In this document: positions 59,757 through 64,000 of the stretch, one piece after another
Layout of the letters: every line of letters begins with the position of its first letter
Position numbering within the stretch: position 1 is the first letter of the stretch
Assembly (NCBI GenBank): GCA_030737875.1
Contig: CM060912.1
Span: forward strand, 878,873,199-878,937,198
DNA length: 64,000 bases
Direction of reading: 5' to 3'
Source: Allium sativum
Taxonomy: Eukaryota > Streptophyta > Magnoliopsida > Asparagales > Amaryllidaceae
Notes under the pieces: model-generated
What the model was told of the DNA's origin: nothing
Seen by the model: only the letters and a program-made list of their open reading frames with translations
Database searches by the model: none
Made by a program: the position numbers and the translations under genes

Positions 59757-62700
59757 TGTTGGATCTAGATTAACCCTAGAGGGGGTGAATAGGGTTTATC
59801 ACAAATTATCGCAGAGTTTAAATATTACAGGATATTCAGAATACAGCAGAAACAGAAATGCAAAAAGTAAATGACACAAGATATACCCAGCTTCGGCAAA
59901 ATCCTGCCTACTGCTGCATTCCTATGGCTTCTACTAGATGATAGGATAGATCCCGCATATAAGACCATGTACACTTGCAATCCCTGCTCCTATTCTAACC
60001 CTACACTCAAAACCATATACTGATTGATATCCCCTAGATCAGATTTCCCCTAATTACGACCCTGTAACCAGTAACCCTAGTTTATACAGACTCTAGTAAA
60101 CTGATTTGTCGGTTTATAAAAGAAATTTACAACAAAATTTAAACCAAAACAAATAAAACCCTAAAAAATAAAGGAGTTTAGAAGATAAGGGGTCATCCCC
60201 TTTTTCACTTGAAATGTCGGCCGGTCCAATTCCTTTGGTTACACCCGATCACTTTGCTTCCTTTTGAAAAAGGAAAAAGAGTGGCGGCGACAGAACAAAT
60301 TTCTAGGGTTTCTTTTGATTTCCCAAATCGAATCACTGCTGAATAATTCGAAATTGTAATCTCTGATGCTCTTCTTCACGTTGTTTCTCTATGATCAAGG
60401 ATTTGGGGCTTCTCTCTTTCGTCGATTGAATTGGATGGCGATCGAAAATAAATTGTAAGTATACGAATTTTATTTCTCTGATTGCTCTCGATTTTGTTGG
60501 GTTGGTTTTTCGATACTCGATTGCCTGTGATGTAAAGGGTGTAAATATAGTAGGATTTAGGGAACCCTAAATCGACACTCTGATTTCACGTGATAGCTTG
60601 ACTGATTTGCGTTCGCTTCCCCTTTTGAATTCTCGGCTTTGGTTGATTTTGCCCCTTTTGTTTCTCAGCTTGAATCGATGAATTGAATCTGGACGTGATT
60701 TTATAAACCATGTTGAACTATGGCAAACGTAATTCTATTTCCACAATTAATATTTGCCAAAAAATGAAAACATGCCCCTTTTGTTATTCTGTGTATTTTT
60801 GAAATAACTTGATCAAAGATAAATTGATTGTCTTTCCAAAAAAAATTGTTCCCTGAATTGCTTGATTGATCCCATAAGGCACCACTTGATTTCTTGCTAG
60901 AAAATGACACTGATTTGTTTAAATCTGGAATAAAATTCTTTGTCCATGTGAACAATTGATTGATTTCGAATTTCTTGCCAATAATGAATTGTTCAAAAAA
61001 CAGAAAAAAAAACTTTTTGGGTTTGTGAGTTGATTTGCAACTTGCCAAAAAATGATCCTTTTGTGAAATCTTATTTCTGGAAAGTCTGGAAGCAAAAAAA
61101 TACTTTTTCCCACTGATTTGTTTCCTTTTGCTATTGTACAAACTTATATCAAATACCTGTGACAAATATGCTATGTCTCTATGTTGTTGCTTCACTATAT
61201 AGCTGAAGACATCAACCTTGTTAGCTAAACTTTCATGCTTGTCCATTGTTTAAAACTGCTTAGTGTATTTGTGAAGTGCTTGATCATTTGATATATCTGA
61301 GTTTTTTCTCCCATACACCATTGCACTTGCCATGCTTCATTTGTGCTGAGCTATTTGCATTTGGAAAGAAAAAAAAAACTGCACCTTTGTATACACCATT
61401 GTTGTACTTGGCTACTTCATGTAAAACATGTGCTGCTGTACATTGCAATTTACATCCATGTTTGTGTACCTTATTTCAATTGTCTGCTGCCTTGCCAATT
61501 TGTAATGTACACCAGTCTCTCTTCATCTTTTGTCCATGCTGTGTACATCACTTTGGCCATCCTTGTGTGTGTGAGAGAGAGTTGATGTTTGGAGTTTGCT
61601 TTGATCGTGTCCATTTGTGCACATGAAAGTTGCACACCATTGTCCCATTAAGCTACTATGCATATCACCTATTTTACCATCCCATTTCTTTGCACTTGTT
61701 CACACTTGTTCACATATATACTTGCATATTGAGTTGACCATGATTAGTTTGGTCAATGCATGAGCCTTGTATACTTGATAATGCTGAAGTGTTGTTTTGT
61801 GTCACCATATTTTACTTGCTGTGTGTACACATGATCTATTTCACTGTACCATTGTATATGCCCCTTTTTTGTGGTGATTGAATGCATACACCACATTTGT
61901 GTATTCATGCCATAAAAATGCACATGTTTATGCAGTGCTTGCATACTATAGTTGCCACTTTAGCTTCTTTGACTTGTGCATGAAGACTGAGCTGCTTCGA
62001 CTTGTACACTCTATTCGATTCTTGTCTGTTGAACTGTTGATATGCATTTGTCCCATTGATTTCACCATTCATATTGCTACTGTTATGCTTGTACATACTT
62101 GACTATGTATGGCAAGGGTTCACTGACCATTCATGTTGTTGCAGTGTGCTTGTGCTGAACCATTTGACATTTGCTCCTTGTTTGAGTTGCTTATGACATG
62201 TACATAGACTTGTGCACTGAGTCGAGATGGTCCACGTGGCTACTCCTCAGTTGCACACTGGATTGGCGAGACAGTGCACACGTGTATATATATATATATA
62301 TATGCATGTGTGTATATGCAGCCATCTGGACGAGTTTCATTATCCCTGTACATATACAAACTGTCTGCCTAGACACAGATGAATCAGATCAAGTCATGAA
62401 AAATGATGAGACACACACCAGAAAACTGAGGCAAATAAAATTTTAAAAATAAGATAATATTTGCTAGAGTATGAAATTATTTTTGTTCAAGATTACTGTG
62501 TGTTTTTTCTTCATTTGACAGGTGAGCAGAAGATGACTGGACTGATAGTGAAGTGCTGTGAAGACTGAAGCTTGAAGACAGAAGATGAAGACAACAAGCA
62601 GTGTGTAATTGTATATGAGTGTAAATCTGAATGTAAGCTAAGTGCAGTGTGTACTGTAGTGATAGTGTATTGTAGTGAGAAACTGTGTATGAAAATAAAT

Positions 62701-62987
62701 GTGAACTAAAATGTTTTTCAGTGAATTACAGTGTGTTGTACCAATTGTGGAGTTGTAAATCTGTACTGTTTTGAATATTGAAATGAAATATTATATTTAA
62801 ATAAAATATTGTCTAATATTTTAATTCGAGTGTTGTCGTATTCTATTTAAATATAAATATTATATTCCTGTATGTAAAGTATATATAAAACAGTACAGTA
62901 ACAAACACATTTAAATTAATATTTATTTGGTTGTTATCATCTAACAAAAATCATATAATTGTGTATACAATTACTTTATATACAACA
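59757..62987 (-). mobile_element. 3' LTR of a Sirevirus-like Ty1/copia element, minus strand
   Basis: On the minus strand the LTR begins TGTTGTATATAAAG at 62987 and ends CTAGATCCAACA at 59757, TGTTG/CAACA ends. The end region has a CTATTCACCCCCTCTAG motif characteristic of Sirevirus LTR ends. Directly outside the start is a GTCATCATCAAAAGGAGGAG polypurine tract, also Sirevirus-like. The tract lies to the right, so the internal region extends right and this is the 3' LTR. No second LTR is in the window. At about 3.2 kb it is long for this group. 60700-62400 is T-rich with many CATTTGTG and TGTACA words. Open frames there (for example 60701-61246 minus) look spurious. Confidence 0.65.
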
Positions 62988-64000
62988 ATCTCCTCCTTTT
63001 GATGATGACAAACAAATATTAAGATTTTGAATCAAATAATTGTGTTTGACAATGAAGAACAGAACTCCCCCTATTTGAATACTCCCTCTACAACAGAAAC
63101 TCCCCCTATAACTATGCATGAGTGAAAAGAATGAAAATTGAATGACTTTTCAAAAGTAAAAATATTTATAAATTATTCACTCATAATTCAAAATAAAATC
63201 TCAACTCATTCTCATCCTTTTGTTATCATCAAAAGGATTCAGAAATTAAAATATAGATGAAAAATGACTAGAAAATATAATTTCAGCTTAAGAGGAAGAA
63301 TGGTCATCATAAATCTCAATTAGTCAAACAAAAATCATAATATTCTGAGAACTAGTGGCATATTTCACATTGCAGAATGATGGATTTACGATGAAATTTA
63401 TATAAATGAAGAGAGTTTTAAAAACAAATCATTTCCAATTATTTTCAAAAGATTATATATATATAAAGCACAAAAGCAGTGACAGATTTGGACTATAATT
63501 ATAAATTCAACTTAAGTGACAAAATCAAATAATCTCAAATCCTAATACATATCAATCAACAAATCATAATACGTCGTAAAATATTAACATATTTCACAAA
63601 TTAGAAAATGGATTGATAGACTAGTTTTCACATACCAAGGGGAACATATAAAATGTTTATTTATTCAAACCTTTTTTTTATTAATTTAAGAGCACACTGA
63701 CCATGCATAACCAGATCTTGGATTTTTAAATAAGGTCAGTCGCAGCTTAAATTATAAGTTGTCTCTTAAGCATGCATGACCAGAGCTTGGATTTTTAAAT
63801 GAGGTTAGAGACACACTTATATATTAATTTAATTATTTTCAGTTTCAAAATGAAAAACTCCCCAGTATATAAAACAAAAATGGATGACAGAAATTCGGTA
63901 AGTACAGAAATGGTTTGTGAAATAAATTTCTAAATTAATCATATTACGAAATATGACCAACTGTACCGAGATCATTAAAAAAAATTCAATTATCACTAAT
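62988..64000 (-). mobile_element. Internal 3' non-coding part of the Sirevirus-like element
   Basis: Several polypurine-like tracts are present on the minus strand: AAAAGGAGGAG next to the LTR (62989-63000), then three GGGGGAG-type tracts near 63068, 63083 and 63104. Multiple tracts are a known mark of Sirevirus 3' ends. A direct duplication of about 45 bp (ACCAGATCTTGGATTTTTAA at 63710 and ACCAGAGCTTGGATTTTTAA at 63780) follows. No coding domain appears before the window edge. Confidence 0.55.

Noticed and set aside
60701..61246. 181-residue minus frame in the Sirevirus-like LTR
   Set aside because: Low-complexity K/F/S/N composition from a T-rich LTR; no domain.

Overview
The window is from a nuclear plant genome, most likely an angiosperm with a large, repeat-rich genome. 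It is AT-rich, has long gene-free stretches, and carries Tat-type Ty3/gypsy elements, a chromovirus-like Ty3/gypsy element with a tRNA-iMet primer site, a plant L1-type LINE and a Sirevirus-like Ty1/copia LTR. I see no intact host gene. The species cannot be named from the sequence.

Layout: (1) 1-2694 is a minus-strand LTR (family A'), cut by the window edge and inserted into 2695-3967, the end of a plus-strand LTR (family B'). (2) 3968-8580 is mostly featureless, with a MITE candidate, a 40-bp direct repeat pair and a compound microsatellite. (3) 8582-29534 is a decayed LINE split by a complete 15.6-kb Tat-type element, D (9921-25477, target duplication CTGCT). D carries a broken gag-pol, a second RNase H, an 86-bp tandem repeat array and a long spliced antisense gene. 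(4) 29535-38098 is low-copy-looking DNA holding a captured CDC48 exon, a possible CACTA end and simple tandem repeats. (5) 38104-59085 is a three-level nest: element A (minus strand, duplication AACAT, 4.6-kb LTRs, internally deleted), in whose 3' LTR sits element C (plus, 38628-48586, duplication CAACA, gag only), in which sits solo LTR B (42159-47293, duplication CAAAC). (6) 59091-59756, together with 37743-38103, is a host or old-transposon gene that A interrupted. (7) 59757-64000 is the 3' LTR and flanking internal part of a minus-strand Sirevirus-like element.

The insertion order is readable. A landed in an open reading frame, C landed in A's 3' LTR, and B landed in C and later collapsed to a solo LTR. 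Independently, D landed in LINE ORF1. C has no pol and would have needed enzymes in trans. D is a plausible relative of such a helper, but its own copy is dead (stops, frameshifts and an Asp-to-Asn change in the integrase core).

The most unusual signal is in the non-coding 3' part of element C: about ten short hairpins share a GGNTT-type loop closed by AT/AT, while their stems differ and mostly keep pairing. Element D has a comparable array of CCTC-loop-GAGG hairpins in 86-bp repeats, and the A LTR has an array of TTAACC/GGTTAA inverted repeats plus a tRNA-like pol III promoter. Together these suggest that structured repeats in non-coding parts of these elements deserve study.
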